A stretch of DNA of 64,000 bases, taken from positions 383,096 through 447,095 of the forward strand of contig CAVXWW010000003.1 of NCBI GenBank assembly GCA_963765545.1, given 5' to 3'. A program made the translations under genes and the position numbers. Position 1 is the first letter of the stretch. The number at the start of each line of letters is the position of its first letter. Positions 32,467-40,991 of this stretch are shown piece after piece. Source of the DNA: JARRPM01 sp963765545 (lineage in GTDB: Bacteria > Pseudomonadota > Gammaproteobacteria > Pseudomonadales > Halieaceae). The notes below the pieces were generated by a model. The model was not told where the DNA came from and did no database searches. It saw only the letters and a program-made list of their open reading frames with translations.

Positions 32467-34137
32467 ATGAAATCCGATATTGAGATCGCCCGGGAGTCGC
32501 AGCCGCGACCGATTACCGATATAGCCGCGCAGCTGGGCATTCCCGCGGAGCACCTGGTGCCCTATGGGCACACCAAGGCCAAGCTGGACATGGGCTATGT
32601 ACAGAGCCTGGAAGACCGGCCGGACGGCAAGCTGGTGCTGGTTACCGCCATGAGCCCGACGCCGGCGGGGGAGGGCAAAACCACCGTGGCCATAGGCCTG
32701 GCCGACGCCCTGAACCGGATCGGGGCAAAGGCGTCGGTGTGCCTGCGCGAGCCCAGTCTGGGACCCTGTTTCGGGTTAAAGGGTGGCGCTGCCGGGGGCG
32801 GTTATGCCCAGGTGATACCGATGGAGGATATCAACCTGCATTTCACCGGTGACATGCACGCTATCGGCGCCGCCCACAACCTGCTGGCGGCGATGATCGA
32901 CAATTACGTGCACTGGAGCAACGATGTCCGGCTGGACCTGCGCCGTGTCACCTGGCGGCGGGTGGTGGATATCAACGACCGCCAGTTGCGCCAGATCGTC
33001 ACTGGCATTGGCGGGCCCGCCAATGGTTTCCCGATGGAGGGCGGCTTCGATATCACCGTGGCCTCCGAGGTGATGGCAATTTTCTGTTTGTCGCGCAACC
33101 TGCAGGACCTGCAGCAGCGCCTGGGTAAAATCGTGATTGGCTATACCCGCGACCGCGTTGCGGTCACGGCCCGTGAAGTAGAGGCGCCCGGTGCCATGGC
33201 GGTGCTGCTGAAGGACGCGCTGGCCCCCAACCTGGTGCAGACCCTGGAGAATACCCCGGCGTTTATCCACGGCGGCCCCTTTGCCAATATTGCCCATGGT
33301 TGTAATTCCATTATCGCGACCCGCGCGGCGCTCAAACTGTCCGACTATGTGATTACCGAGGCCGGTTTTGGCGCAGACCTGGGGGCTGAGAAATTCTTCA
33401 ATATCAAGTGCCGCAAGTCCGGGCTGCGTCCCGATGCCGCGGTCATCGTCGCCACCGTCAGGGCCTTGAAAATGCACGGCGGGGTAGAGCGCTCGGCCCT
33501 GGGGGCAGAGGACGTTCCCGCACTGGAGCGAGGCCTGGAAAACCTGGGGCGCCATATCCGCAATACCGGCCAGTACGGCCTGCCGCTGGTGGTTGCCATC
33601 AACCACTTTGTGGGCGACAGCCAGGCGGAAATCGATGCGATCAAGGCCTATGTCGAGGAGCGGGGAGTGCAGGCCCATGTGTGTACCCAGTGGGCCGATG
33701 GTGGCGCGGGGGCTGTTGACCTGGCTGCCTCGGTAAGGGCCCTGGCCGACAGCCCCCATGGCCAGTTCCGCACGCTGTACGATGACAGCCTGAGCCTGTG
33801 GGAAAAGACCCGCTGCGTGGCGCGGTCCGTTTACGGGGCGGACGACATCGACGCGGACAAGGTCATTCGAGACCAGTTTGAGCAGTACGAGCAGGCCGGC
33901 TACGGCCACTTTCCGGTCTGCATGGCGAAAACGCAGTACAGTTTTTCCACCGATCCGCGGCTGCTGGGTGCACCGGTCAACCACCGTATCAAGGTGCGGG
34001 AGCTGGCCCTGGCCGCGGGTGCTGAATTCCTGGTGGTTGTCTGCGGCGACATCATGCGTATGCCGGGCCTGCCCAGGGTGCCGGCGGCGAACAGTATTTA
34101 CGTCAATGACCAGGGTCAGACAGAGGGTTTGTTCTGA
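32467..34137 (+). CDS. fhs: Formate-tetrahydrofolate ligase
   Basis: ATP-dependent formation of 10-formyl-THF from formate and THF in one-carbon metabolism. The protein is 556 residues, the standard length. Features are the N-terminal DIAxQLGIPAEHLVPYGHTKAK, the ATP P-loop TAMSPTPAGEGKTT (~65), LREPSLGPCFGLKGGAAGGGYAQV, NFTGD-equivalent INLHFTGDMHAI, FANIAHGCNSI and EAGFGADLGAEKFF. The catalytic and nucleotide segments all look intact. It appears monocistronic; the next gene starts 100 bases on. Confidence 0.96.
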   Translation: MKSDIEIARESQPRPITDIAAQLGIPAEHLVPYGHTKAKLDMGYVQSLEDRPDGKLVLVTAMSPTPAGEGKTTVAIGLADALNRIGAKASVCLREPSLGPCFGLKGGAAGGGYAQVIPMEDINLHFTGDMHAIGAAHNLLAAMIDNYVHWSNDVRLDLRRVTWRRVVDINDRQLRQIVTGIGGPANGFPMEGGFDITVASEVMAIFCLSRNLQDLQQRLGKIVIGYTRDRVAVTAREVEAPGAMAVLLKDALAPNLVQTLENTPAFIHGGPFANIAHGCNSIIATRAALKLSDYVITEAGFGADLGAEKFFNIKCRKSGLRPDAAVIVATVRALKMHGGVERSALGAEDVPALERGLENLGRHIRNTGQYGLPLVVAINHFVGDSQAEIDAIKAYVEERGVQAHVCTQWADGGAGAVDLAASVRALADSPHGQFRTLYDDSLSLWEKTRCVARSVYGADDIDADKVIRDQFEQYEQAGYGHFPVCMAKTQYSFSTDPRLLGAPVNHRIKVRELALAAGAEFLVVVCGDIMRMPGLPRVPAANSIYVNDQGQTEGLF

Positions 34138-34237
34138 GCCCGGGGCGGGGAATATTGGCAGGGCTGAAATCCGGATTGATAGCGGTTATGCTGCAACATG
34201 GGTGACCGCTCAGGCGCCCGGGAGGATAGATACCGTG

Positions 34238-34612
34238 ATGAGAACAAGAGTGATATTGCCGGCAGCGCTGCTGTTGATGCTGGCCGCACAGGCCGGTGCG
34301 GATGACTTGACCGATGCGGCCCAGGGGCTGTGTGCGACGATCAAAAGTTGCGCGCTGGAGCAGGTGGCGAAGGAGGACCTGACTCCCGAGATGCTCGAGA
34401 TGATGGGTCCCATGCTGGACAATATGTGTACAAACATGCGCCAGCAGGTGAAGGACGTGCCCGTGGAACACGCGCTGTACAAGCCCGCTGTGGGCTGCCT
34501 GCGCAGCCTGGAGTCCATGACCTGTGAACAGATGCAGAACGCGGACGATGTCGCGACGCCCGAATGCGAGGAGTACGAGAAGCTGGCCAAGGAGTTTGCC
34601 GCCAAGCAGTAG
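34238..34612 (+). CDS. Small exported Cys-containing protein
   Basis: The protein is 124 residues with a clear signal peptide (hydrophobic core at residues 6-16, cut near AQAGADD). The mature part is helical and acidic with five Cys residues: LCATIKSCALEQV, DNMCTN, VGCLRSLESMTCEQM and ATPECEEYEKL. The spacing suggests disulfide-stabilised helices. GGAGG thirteen bases upstream supports the ATG at 34238; a GTG one codon earlier is possible. No family is recognised. Confidence 0.7.
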   Translation: MRTRVILPAALLLMLAAQAGADDLTDAAQGLCATIKSCALEQVAKEDLTPEMLEMMGPMLDNMCTNMRQQVKDVPVEHALYKPAVGCLRSLESMTCEQMQNADDVATPECEEYEKLAKEFAAKQ

Positions 34613-34629
34613 CGCCCTGTGCGCTCGCG

Positions 34630-35691
34630 CTAGCCGACGATAGGGGCCGAGCTGAGATCCTCGGGGTCCAGTTCCTGTTCGGTGGGTTCCAGTGCCTCGT
34701 GGAACTCGTCCACTTCCCAGGTCTCCCTGGGTTCCAGGGTGGCGATATGGAAGAGCGCATCGCCCTCGTATACCAGCGGCAGGTTGGTGCGCCCGATCAC
34801 GATACCCGCCTGTCCCGCGATCACGTCTATCTCGCTCGTTCCCAACGGATCGGCGATGATGCCGATGGTCTGCTCCCGCGACACCTCCGCCCCCAGCGCT
34901 ACCAGCGCCCGCAGTACGCCGCTTTCCGGCGCCCGCACCCACTGGGTGCTCTGGCAGATAACCGGGGGTTTATTGCTGGCCCGCCGTTTGCGCAGCATGC
35001 CCAGATGACGCATCACGTTGGTAATACCGATTTCGCCGGCCCGAATGTATATCTCATCGAAGCGCAGTGCCTCACAGGATTCGTACAGGATCACCGGTAC
35101 GCCCTGTTCCGAAGCCACCTGGCGAAGTGAGCCGTCCCTCACCTTGGCGTTGATCGCCAGTGGCGCGCCGAATGCCTCGGTGATGGCAAGTGTGGCCGGG
35201 TCATCGAGGTCGGCGCGAATCTGGGGGAAATTGCTGCGATGGCGCGCCCCGGTGTGCAGGTCGATGCCGTGGGTCGAGTTGGCGACAATTTCTTTCATAA
35301 AGACATCCGCCAGCCTGCCGGTAAGGGATCCCCTGGGCGAACCGGGAAAGCTGCGGTTGAGGTCCCGGCCGTCGGGCAGGTAGCGCGTGTGGTGCTGGAA
35401 GCCATAGATATTCACGATGGGAATGGCAATCAGGGTGCCTTTGAGTTTGTTTATCCTGGGATTTTTCAGCAGTCGCCTGATGATTTCCACCCCGTTGATT
35501 TCATCGCCGTGGATGGCGGCGCAGACAAACAGGGTGGGGCCGGGCAGCTTTCCGCGAATCACCTGTACGCTGATCGCAAGGGTGTCGTGGGTGTAGGTGG
35601 GGGCGACCGGAATTTCAATATTGCGACGCTCTCCCGGCAGGATTTGCTCACCGCCGATAACCAGTACATCCACTTGTTTTTTCTTTGCCAT
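34630..35691 (-). CDS. Succinylglutamate desuccinylase/aspartoacylase family protein
   Basis: A zinc carboxypeptidase-fold (M14-like) amidohydrolase of 353 residues. Zinc ligands are in FVCAAIHGDEINGVEII (HxxE, ~57) and the third His in THGIDLHTGARHR (~142). The substrate-site RDLNRSFPGSPRGS is typical of the AstE/AspA group. The C-terminal ~90 residues form a beta-rich lipoyl-like domain (SGVLRALVALGAEVSREQTIGIIADPLG). It follows a RimB-type protease gene by four bases. In related genomes a rimK ATP-grasp gene is often found with these two; none is here. Confidence 0.85.
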   Translation of the reverse strand: MAKKKQVDVLVIGGEQILPGERRNIEIPVAPTYTHDTLAISVQVIRGKLPGPTLFVCAAIHGDEINGVEIIRRLLKNPRINKLKGTLIAIPIVNIYGFQHHTRYLPDGRDLNRSFPGSPRGSLTGRLADVFMKEIVANSTHGIDLHTGARHRSNFPQIRADLDDPATLAITEAFGAPLAINAKVRDGSLRQVASEQGVPVILYESCEALRFDEIYIRAGEIGITNVMRHLGMLRKRRASNKPPVICQSTQWVRAPESGVLRALVALGAEVSREQTIGIIADPLGTSEIDVIAGQAGIVIGRTNLPLVYEGDALFHIATLEPRETWEVDEFHEALEPTEQELDPEDLSSAPIVG

Positions 35692-35695
35692 CGAT

Positions 35696-36187
35696 TTACT
35701 CGCGTTGCGCCTTGTTCGATTTGCCTGCGGGTTTGGGTCGCATCAGGTAGGATCGCCCCGGGTCAACTGTGAACGATCCGCGCATGGCGGTGCGGCCCAG
35801 CAACATGCGAAATCGCATGTTTTCCCGGTCTGTCAGGGTGATTTCTGCATCCAGCGTGCCGTCCCCGAAACTGACCACGGTCCTGATGACATAGCGCTCT
35901 TCGCGGTGTCCGCCGGAGTCGGTCACGGTTCGCCTGTCCAGCACGGGCGCCTCGCAATCTACCACCTCTTTGGACGATTTCTGGCGGGGGTGGATGCCGA
36001 ATCGAATCCACTGGGCTCCATCGCGGGTGAAGGGCTCTATATAGAACGCGTGCAGGGCACTGGTCCGCGCGCCGGTATCTATTTTTGCCTTGATATTGTC
36101 GATGCCCAATTCCGGCAGCGCGAGCCACTCCCGCCAGCCGAGCATTCTTTTAGCTGGTTTTTTCACCGTCTGGGACAACCGCGCCAA
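35696..36187 (-). CDS. RimB-type retropepsin-like protease (ATP-dependent zinc protease family, PF05618)
   Basis: The protein is 163 residues. The family signature is MLGWREWLALPELGIDNIKAKIDTGARTSALHA with the DTG active-site triad, followed by FGIHPRQKS, ERYVIRTVVSFGDGTLDAEITLTDRENMRFRMLLGR and TFTVDP-like sequence. Known homologues act with RimK on glutamylated ribosomal protein S6. Here the partner rimK is not adjacent; an aspartoacylase-family gene follows directly. The first ~12 residues are basic and not part of the domain. Confidence 0.87.
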   Translation of the reverse strand: MARLSQTVKKPAKRMLGWREWLALPELGIDNIKAKIDTGARTSALHAFYIEPFTRDGAQWIRFGIHPRQKSSKEVVDCEAPVLDRRTVTDSGGHREERYVIRTVVSFGDGTLDAEITLTDRENMRFRMLLGRTAMRGSFTVDPGRSYLMRPKPAGKSNKAQRE

Positions 36188-36481
36188 CCGGGGGCTATCA
36201 CGTTACCGCGCATGGCACGTTTCCTTAGTTCCTGCAGCATGAATCTGTCCCCTTGTTGGATCGTGGCGCAGTGTCCGGGCGGTTTGTGCAGCCCGTCCCG
36301 ATATGGTAATTGCCCTCCCGGGCGGCGCGGGGCCAAGATAACCTACGCCGGAGGCTATGACCAGCCCGGGGTACTGCCAAAAGTGCTACCTGTGCTACAG
36401 TAGCGGGCGCGATGGTGCCCCCAGGGGTCCGGTGGCATGTCGCGGCAACGGGATATCATGAAATTAAATTGGAGAGCAACG

Positions 36482-36994
36482 ATGGATTACAGAAAACTGT
36501 TAGTTGGCCTGGGCGCATTGAGCCTGGTGGCAGCATTGGGTGGTTGTAGTAAGGAAAGTGTCGAGAGCAGCAAGCAAACGATGCAGGAAGCCTCTGATTC
36601 CGTAAAGGAAGCGGCTGCTGATGTTGCCGATGGCGCCAGCGATGCGATGGAAGCCACCAAGGACGCGGCCGCTGATGCTGCCCATTCAATGGGCGACATG
36701 GCAGATGATGCTGCTGATAGCATGAGCGAGATGGCAGATAAGACAGGCGATGCAGCCAGCGATGCCTGGGATGCCACCAAGGAAACAGCCAGCGATGCAG
36801 CCGACGCAACCGGCGAGGCGGCCAGCGATGCCTGGGATGCCACCAAGGAAACAGCCAGCGATGCAGCCGACGCAACCAGCGATGCGGCCAGCGATGCAGC
36901 AGATGCCGTCAGCGATGCGGCTGATGATGCTGCCGATGCAGCCAGCGATATGGCAGATGACGCGTCGGACAAAATCGACGAGATGAAGAAGTAA
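36482..36994 (+). CDS. Repeat-rich LEA-like lipoprotein
   Basis: The protein is 170 residues. The signal ends in a lipobox ALGGC (~residue 21). The mature part is almost entirely Ala, Asp, Ser and Thr in an 11-residue rhythm (DAWDATKETASDAADAT), predicted to be a long amphipathic helix or coil like late-embryogenesis-abundant proteins. Two 22-residue units are nearly identical. GGAGAG precedes the ATG at 36482; an upstream in-frame start would mask the signal. A stress-related periplasmic stabiliser or envelope tether is plausible but unproven. Confidence 0.78.
   Translation: MDYRKLLVGLGALSLVAALGGCSKESVESSKQTMQEASDSVKEAAADVADGASDAMEATKDAAADAAHSMGDMADDAADSMSEMADKTGDAASDAWDATKETASDAADATGEAASDAWDATKETASDAADATSDAASDAADAVSDAADDAADAASDMADDASDKIDEMKK
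36755..36886 (+). repeat. In-frame 66-bp tandem repeat, two copies
   Basis: Units at 36755-36820 and 36821-36886 differ only at a few bases near their junction and encode the 22-residue LEA-like unit. A multiple of three keeps the frame. Such repeats are prone to copy-number change by slippage. Confidence 0.85.
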
Positions 36995-37011
36995 GTTAGC
37001 TTGTAAAGGTA

Positions 37012-37046
37012 CTGCATTGCTCGCCCTTAACCGGCGGGCAGTGCAG
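37012..37046. terminator. Hairpin between convergent genes, possible bidirectional terminator
   Basis: The 14-base arms at 37012-37025 and 37033-37046 are complementary at 12 positions, with the two others able to form G-U pairs on one strand, around a seven-base loop. It lies between the stop codons of the LEA-like lipoprotein and the exchanger. No clear U-tract follows on either side, so strength is uncertain. Confidence 0.6.
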
Positions 37047-37079
37047 CAGCCTTATCTCGTAAAAGGCAGCATCTAGAAA

Positions 37080-38054
37080 TCAGGGCATAAAGACCGTGGT
37101 CACCAGGTAACTGGTATAGGCGATATAACATGCCAGCAGCCCGGCACCTTCGAATCGGTTGATCCGGCCCAGCCTGCCCGAGTGCGGAATTCCGATAATA
37201 AACAGGGAAACCGTCAGTACAGACATCAGCAGCACGTCTCGCGTCAGCACGTCCGGCCCCACTGACATCGGCGAAATCGCACCGGCGATACCGACCACCG
37301 CCAGCGTGTTGAACATGTTGGAACCGATAATATTGCCCAGCGCGATATCGTGTTCGCCTTTGCGTGCGGCGACAATGGAAGAGGCCAGCTCCGGTAATGA
37401 TGTCCCCACGGCAATAACCGTCAAGCCTATCACCACGTCGGTCACTCCGAATGCGTGGGCGATATCAACCGCGCCCCAGACCAGGATGCGGGAGCTGATT
37501 ATCAGCAGGCACAGCCCGACCACCAGCCAGATCAGGGCCAGGCGCAGGGGCATCCTTTTCATGTCCATCTCGTGCTCTATTTCCTGCGCGAGGGTATCAG
37601 TGTTATTGCTCATGCCCTGCCAGATGGTCCAACCCATAAATACCGCGAACACGGTCAGCAGTGCCCACGCGTCGGCGCGCGTGATCGCCCCGTCCATGAC
37701 CTGCCAGGCGGCCAATACGGTTATGAGGGCCAGTATGGGTAGCTCTTTGCGCAGTACCTGGGAGTGCACGGTGATGGGTTTTACCAGTGCGGTCAGCCCC
37801 AATACCATGGCGATATTGGCGATATTGGAGCCGTAGGCATTGCCCAGGGCTATGCCGGGGTTCCCCTGGGACGCGGATAGCGCGGAAACCACCATCTCCG
37901 GTGCAGATGTGCCGAAGCCGATGATCACCATGCCGATCAACAGGGGTGGCATCCCAAAATGCTTGGCGGCGGCAGCTGAACCCTCTACAAAGCGGTCCGC
38001 ACTCCACACCAGGAGGGCAAGACCAAATACGATTGCGGTGAACGCGAGGGCCAT
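37080..38054 (-). CDS. Calcium/sodium antiporter (CaCA family, YrbG-like)
   Basis: A 324-residue inner-membrane exchanger with about ten helices in two inverted repeats. The alpha-1 motif is GFGTSAPEMVVSALSASQGNPGIALGNAYGSNIAN (~48-83) and the alpha-2 motif AVGTSLPELASSIVAARKGEHDIALGNIIGSNMFN (~210-245). Both contain the ion-binding Glu (APE and LPE) and Asn. An acidic, His-containing loop between the halves (QEIEHEMDMKRM) is cytoplasmic. Its role would be Ca2+ extrusion driven by Na+ or H+. Confidence 0.92.
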   Translation of the reverse strand: MALAFTAIVFGLALLVWSADRFVEGSAAAAKHFGMPPLLIGMVIIGFGTSAPEMVVSALSASQGNPGIALGNAYGSNIANIAMVLGLTALVKPITVHSQVLRKELPILALITVLAAWQVMDGAITRADAWALLTVFAVFMGWTIWQGMSNNTDTLAQEIEHEMDMKRMPLRLALIWLVVGLCLLIISSRILVWGAVDIAHAFGVTDVVIGLTVIAVGTSLPELASSIVAARKGEHDIALGNIIGSNMFNTLAVVGIAGAISPMSVGPDVLTRDVLLMSVLTVSLFIIGIPHSGRLGRINRFEGAGLLACYIAYTSYLVTTVFMP

Positions 38055-38202
38055 GCTGTAGTGGAGTCTCCGTGGGCTGTCTTGTTCTGTTTTTTTTGCA
38101 GTGCGTGCTTACAGTGTAGCGTAAGGCTGAAAGGTGACGCGCAGCTTTTCGTACTATTCAAAGATAACCCCGACCGCAGGACTCAAAAGGTCGCGAAAAT
38201 GC

Positions 38203-40050
38203 TCACGCCGGGCGCGGCATCAGTTTCCGGGACTGAATCAGCTCGTCGGTAAGCGCTGACGCAACATCGCGTATCTCTACCCAGCCTTGCAGTGCCGCGG
38301 CAAAACCCGTTGCCATTGCGCGGAATTCGGCGAGTACGTCGGCCTCCGTTGCATCCGCCGAGCTGCCCGATATTTCGGTTGGGCTGTGGCTTTGCGAGAT
38401 GGCTCGCTGAACTTCTTCGATACCCCGCGTGAGATAAGCTTCCCACTCTGAAGACCCCAGCTTTTTGGTGCGGCCAAGTTGTCCATGCAGCAGGTGAAGC
38501 TGGTCGGCGTGGCCCCTGGCCAGTTCTTTGCGATAGTCCAGTATCAGGTCGGCGTCTGCACGCGCGGCGATACGCAGGGTGTCCTGTGCGATCCGCTGGA
38601 GGGCCTGTTGCGGATTATTGGTGTCCTTGTAATCGATGTGCTCGGTGAGGTAGCGCGAGAAAAGTGAGATACCGCCGGTGGCCGCTATCGGCGCATCCAG
38701 GGTGATTTCCCGGGCTTCCAGTGGCAGGTGTGGCACGCTCCAGGGGTATTCAAGCGCCATACTGTGATGATGCATGGCAACCAGCATGGCGCCGAACAGT
38801 GAGTCCTCCCCGCGAAAGGCGGGGAAGTAGGGCGGCAGCAGCTGGCTGTTGTCCAGCCCGGTGAGCTGTGACATGAAAGGCATCTTGAAGAAGTTGGGCC
38901 TGGAGCTGCCCAGCCAGTTCAGCCTGTTTTCCAGCGCCCCGGCCATGCCGTGTGGCGCCTGCACCATGCGCTGCACGGATTCTTCACCCAGGTACAGGGC
39001 CCAACTGGTGCCGCCGGTTCCCGGGTCGCCAAATGAACCGCACTGGGTGACAAGGACGGGTGAGTCAGCCTGTAAAACATTTGCCAGCGCGGCATTCACA
39101 TTTCTCAGCTGTGCCTCTGCCAGCTCGCCGTTGTTGGCCAACTTTAAAGCCTGGCCCAGGGTACTGCCCAGCAGGCTGGCGTGGCCGCTTAACGGATCGA
39201 AGTCGGCCGGTTTTGCCGCCTGCCAGAAGGCCTCCTCATCGGAGTAAAAAGTGGCCTTGCGCAGGCCTCCGCTGCCTATGCCCACGCCGTTTTCCTTGAA
39301 TGGCGGCAACACCGCCTGGCAGAGAATGTCATCATCCATGACCAGCGCGCGATAGCCCACCGAGAGCAGCAGGCAGAGCGTCCGGGAGCGGCCGTAGGTT
39401 TTTTTGCCCTCCCATACCGAAGGGTCCAGCAGGAAGCGGGCGCCCGCAGCATGGTCTGGCAGGGATGCGGTCAGCCCGGATAACAGCGCCTCCTGGGCCT
39501 CAGTCCCCACGTAAAACATGTCTTTGGCACTGCGCAGGTTAAAATTCGCCACGGCTTCGCTGTTGGCTGCCCGATTGGCCGGGTCGCGCGAATCATCCAC
39601 CAGAAACAGGGCGTCGTGTTGCAGCAGTTTGGCCCCACGCAGCAGGGAGTCGAGCAGGCGTTCTACTGCGGCCGGACGATCACAGGTGATGATAAATGCA
39701 CGGGTAGGGGGCAGCTGGCGCGGTGCCGGTTCGGAAAGGCGGGCGCGCACGTCACTCGCGTGCAGCAGCATGCCGGCGTCCTGCAGGTTCTTGAGCGCAC
39801 TTGCGGCCATCTCCTGCTTGCCGTTGAGTTCTGCACGCGTGGCTGCAAGATGCCTGGCATGGCCGGCGATGGTGTTGAAATTGGTGCAGGTTTTCAGGCC
39901 CTCAATGACCTGGGGGTTCATGAGTTGTTGCTTGCCATTGGCCCGGTTGATCACCAGCATCATCGACTGGCCTATCGGGATCAGTTCGCAATCGGCGAAG
40001 GCCACCAGCTCGTTGACTTCAGTTGCAGCGGGAGGGGGTGTGTCCGTCAT
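38203..40050 (-). CDS. Glycosyltransferase-like protein with N-terminal PqqD-like domain
   Basis: A 615-residue soluble protein. Residues ~12-100 (ELIPIGQSMMLVINRANGKQQLMNPQVIEGL, ending in ALKNLQDAGMLLHAS) resemble the PqqD-like RiPP recognition element, a small winged-helix peptide-binding fold. From ~115 the order AFIITCDRPAAVERLLDSLL, DALFLVDDSRD, and VMDDDILCQAV is that of a GT-A glycosyltransferase with a DxD-like motif; FRGEDSLFGAML may hold the acceptor site. No membrane segment is seen. Similar RRE-glycosyltransferase proteins are sparsely described. The gene shares its 164-base upstream region with a divergent exporter operon, suggesting a modification-plus-export pair. Domain calls are by pattern and need a profile search. 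Confidence 0.6.
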   Translation of the reverse strand: MTDTPPPAATEVNELVAFADCELIPIGQSMMLVINRANGKQQLMNPQVIEGLKTCTNFNTIAGHARHLAATRAELNGKQEMAASALKNLQDAGMLLHASDVRARLSEPAPRQLPPTRAFIITCDRPAAVERLLDSLLRGAKLLQHDALFLVDDSRDPANRAANSEAVANFNLRSAKDMFYVGTEAQEALLSGLTASLPDHAAGARFLLDPSVWEGKKTYGRSRTLCLLLSVGYRALVMDDDILCQAVLPPFKENGVGIGSGGLRKATFYSDEEAFWQAAKPADFDPLSGHASLLGSTLGQALKLANNGELAEAQLRNVNAALANVLQADSPVLVTQCGSFGDPGTGGTSWALYLGEESVQRMVQAPHGMAGALENRLNWLGSSRPNFFKMPFMSQLTGLDNSQLLPPYFPAFRGEDSLFGAMLVAMHHHSMALEYPWSVPHLPLEAREITLDAPIAATGGISLFSRYLTEHIDYKDTNNPQQALQRIAQDTLRIAARADADLILDYRKELARGHADQLHLLHGQLGRTKKLGSSEWEAYLTRGIEEVQRAISQSHSPTEISGSSADATEADVLAEFRAMATGFAAALQGWVEIRDVASALTDELIQSRKLMPRPA

Positions 40051-40214
40051 CGGGCTTCCATAAAGGGTAGTCAGGTAGGCGCCTAGTTTAGGCGAAGGGC
40101 CGCGCTTTAAACAGTGCCGCCTCTGTTTTTCAGCAGCGCCTTTCGCGCCGCATTTTGCTAATGTTAAAGAAGCCTGTAGTATCGTTTGGACAATACCAAT
40201 AGGGTTTGCCCAAC

Positions 40215-40991
40215 ATGCCAGCCGCTGTCGTTGCCATTTTCACACTATTGTTTTCCGTAGCAACCTATTCACAATCAGCACCGCGAGTCATCACCAGCCT
40301 GGGCCGTATAGAACCGGCCGGCGGCGTGGTGCGCCTGGCCGGGCCGTCGGGAATAGGGTCGGTCATTGTGGAACTGGAAGTGAACGTGGGGGACCAGGTG
40401 GAAGAGGGGCAACTGATTGCCATCCTCGATACCCACGCGGTGCGCAAGGCCGATCAGGCCCGCCTGCAGGCTGAACTGGAGAACGCGAAAAAGAAACTCG
40501 CCCGCGAGTCCAAGCTGTCGCGCGCGGTGGCATCCTCGGCGGCCGCTGTGGAAAACCTGCAGCTCACGGTAAAAGCCGCTGCCGCGGCGCTCACCGCTGC
40601 CGATGCAATGGTGGCACTGTCTACCGTAACCTCCCCGCTAAAGGGCCAGATACTATACGTGCACACCCAGCCTGGTGAGCGGGTAGGAGTGGAAGGCATT
40701 GTAGAGATAGGCCGTACCGACAAGATGTACGCGGTGGCCGAGGTCTATGAAACCGATATTATTTACGTCAAGCCCGGGCAGAAGGCGCGTATTCTCAGCC
40801 CGGCACTGTCTGGGCCGGTGTCCGGCGTGGTGGAGAATATAGGCCTGAAAGTGGGCCGTATGGATGTGTTGGGGATGGACCCCGTGGCCGAAGCGGACGC
40901 CAGGGTTATCGAGGTTGAGATCCTGCTGGACGAGCCAGAGATAGTCAATCACCTGACAAACCTGCAGGTTGAGGTAGAGATTACCCCTTGA
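40215..40991 (+). CDS. HlyD/DevB-type membrane fusion protein
   Basis: A 258-residue periplasmic adaptor anchored by an N-terminal signal/anchor (residues ~3-18). It has the split biotinyl-lipoyl domain (GSVIVELEVNVGDQVEEGQLIAILDT and STVTSPLKGQILYVHTQPGERVG) flanking a short coiled coil (~85-135), then a beta-barrel domain. The start may also be a TTG at 40206. It is the first gene of a three-gene exporter with an FtsX-like permease and an ATPase, the DevBCA layout known from heterocyst glycolipid export. TolC is not present nearby. Confidence 0.85.
   Translation: MPAAVVAIFTLLFSVATYSQSAPRVITSLGRIEPAGGVVRLAGPSGIGSVIVELEVNVGDQVEEGQLIAILDTHAVRKADQARLQAELENAKKKLARESKLSRAVASSAAAVENLQLTVKAAAAALTAADAMVALSTVTSPLKGQILYVHTQPGERVGVEGIVEIGRTDKMYAVAEVYETDIIYVKPGQKARILSPALSGPVSGVVENIGLKVGRMDVLGMDPVAEADARVIEVEILLDEPEIVNHLTNLQVEVEITP

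Noticed and set aside
32776..33984. 402-codon frame antisense to fhs
   Set aside because: It overlaps a perfectly conserved ligase and has no homology pattern.
34197..34237. Readthrough of the small exported Cys protein from the upstream frame beginning at 33878
   Set aside because: The upstream part overlaps fhs in another frame; the ATG at 34238 has both a Shine-Dalgarno and a signal peptide.
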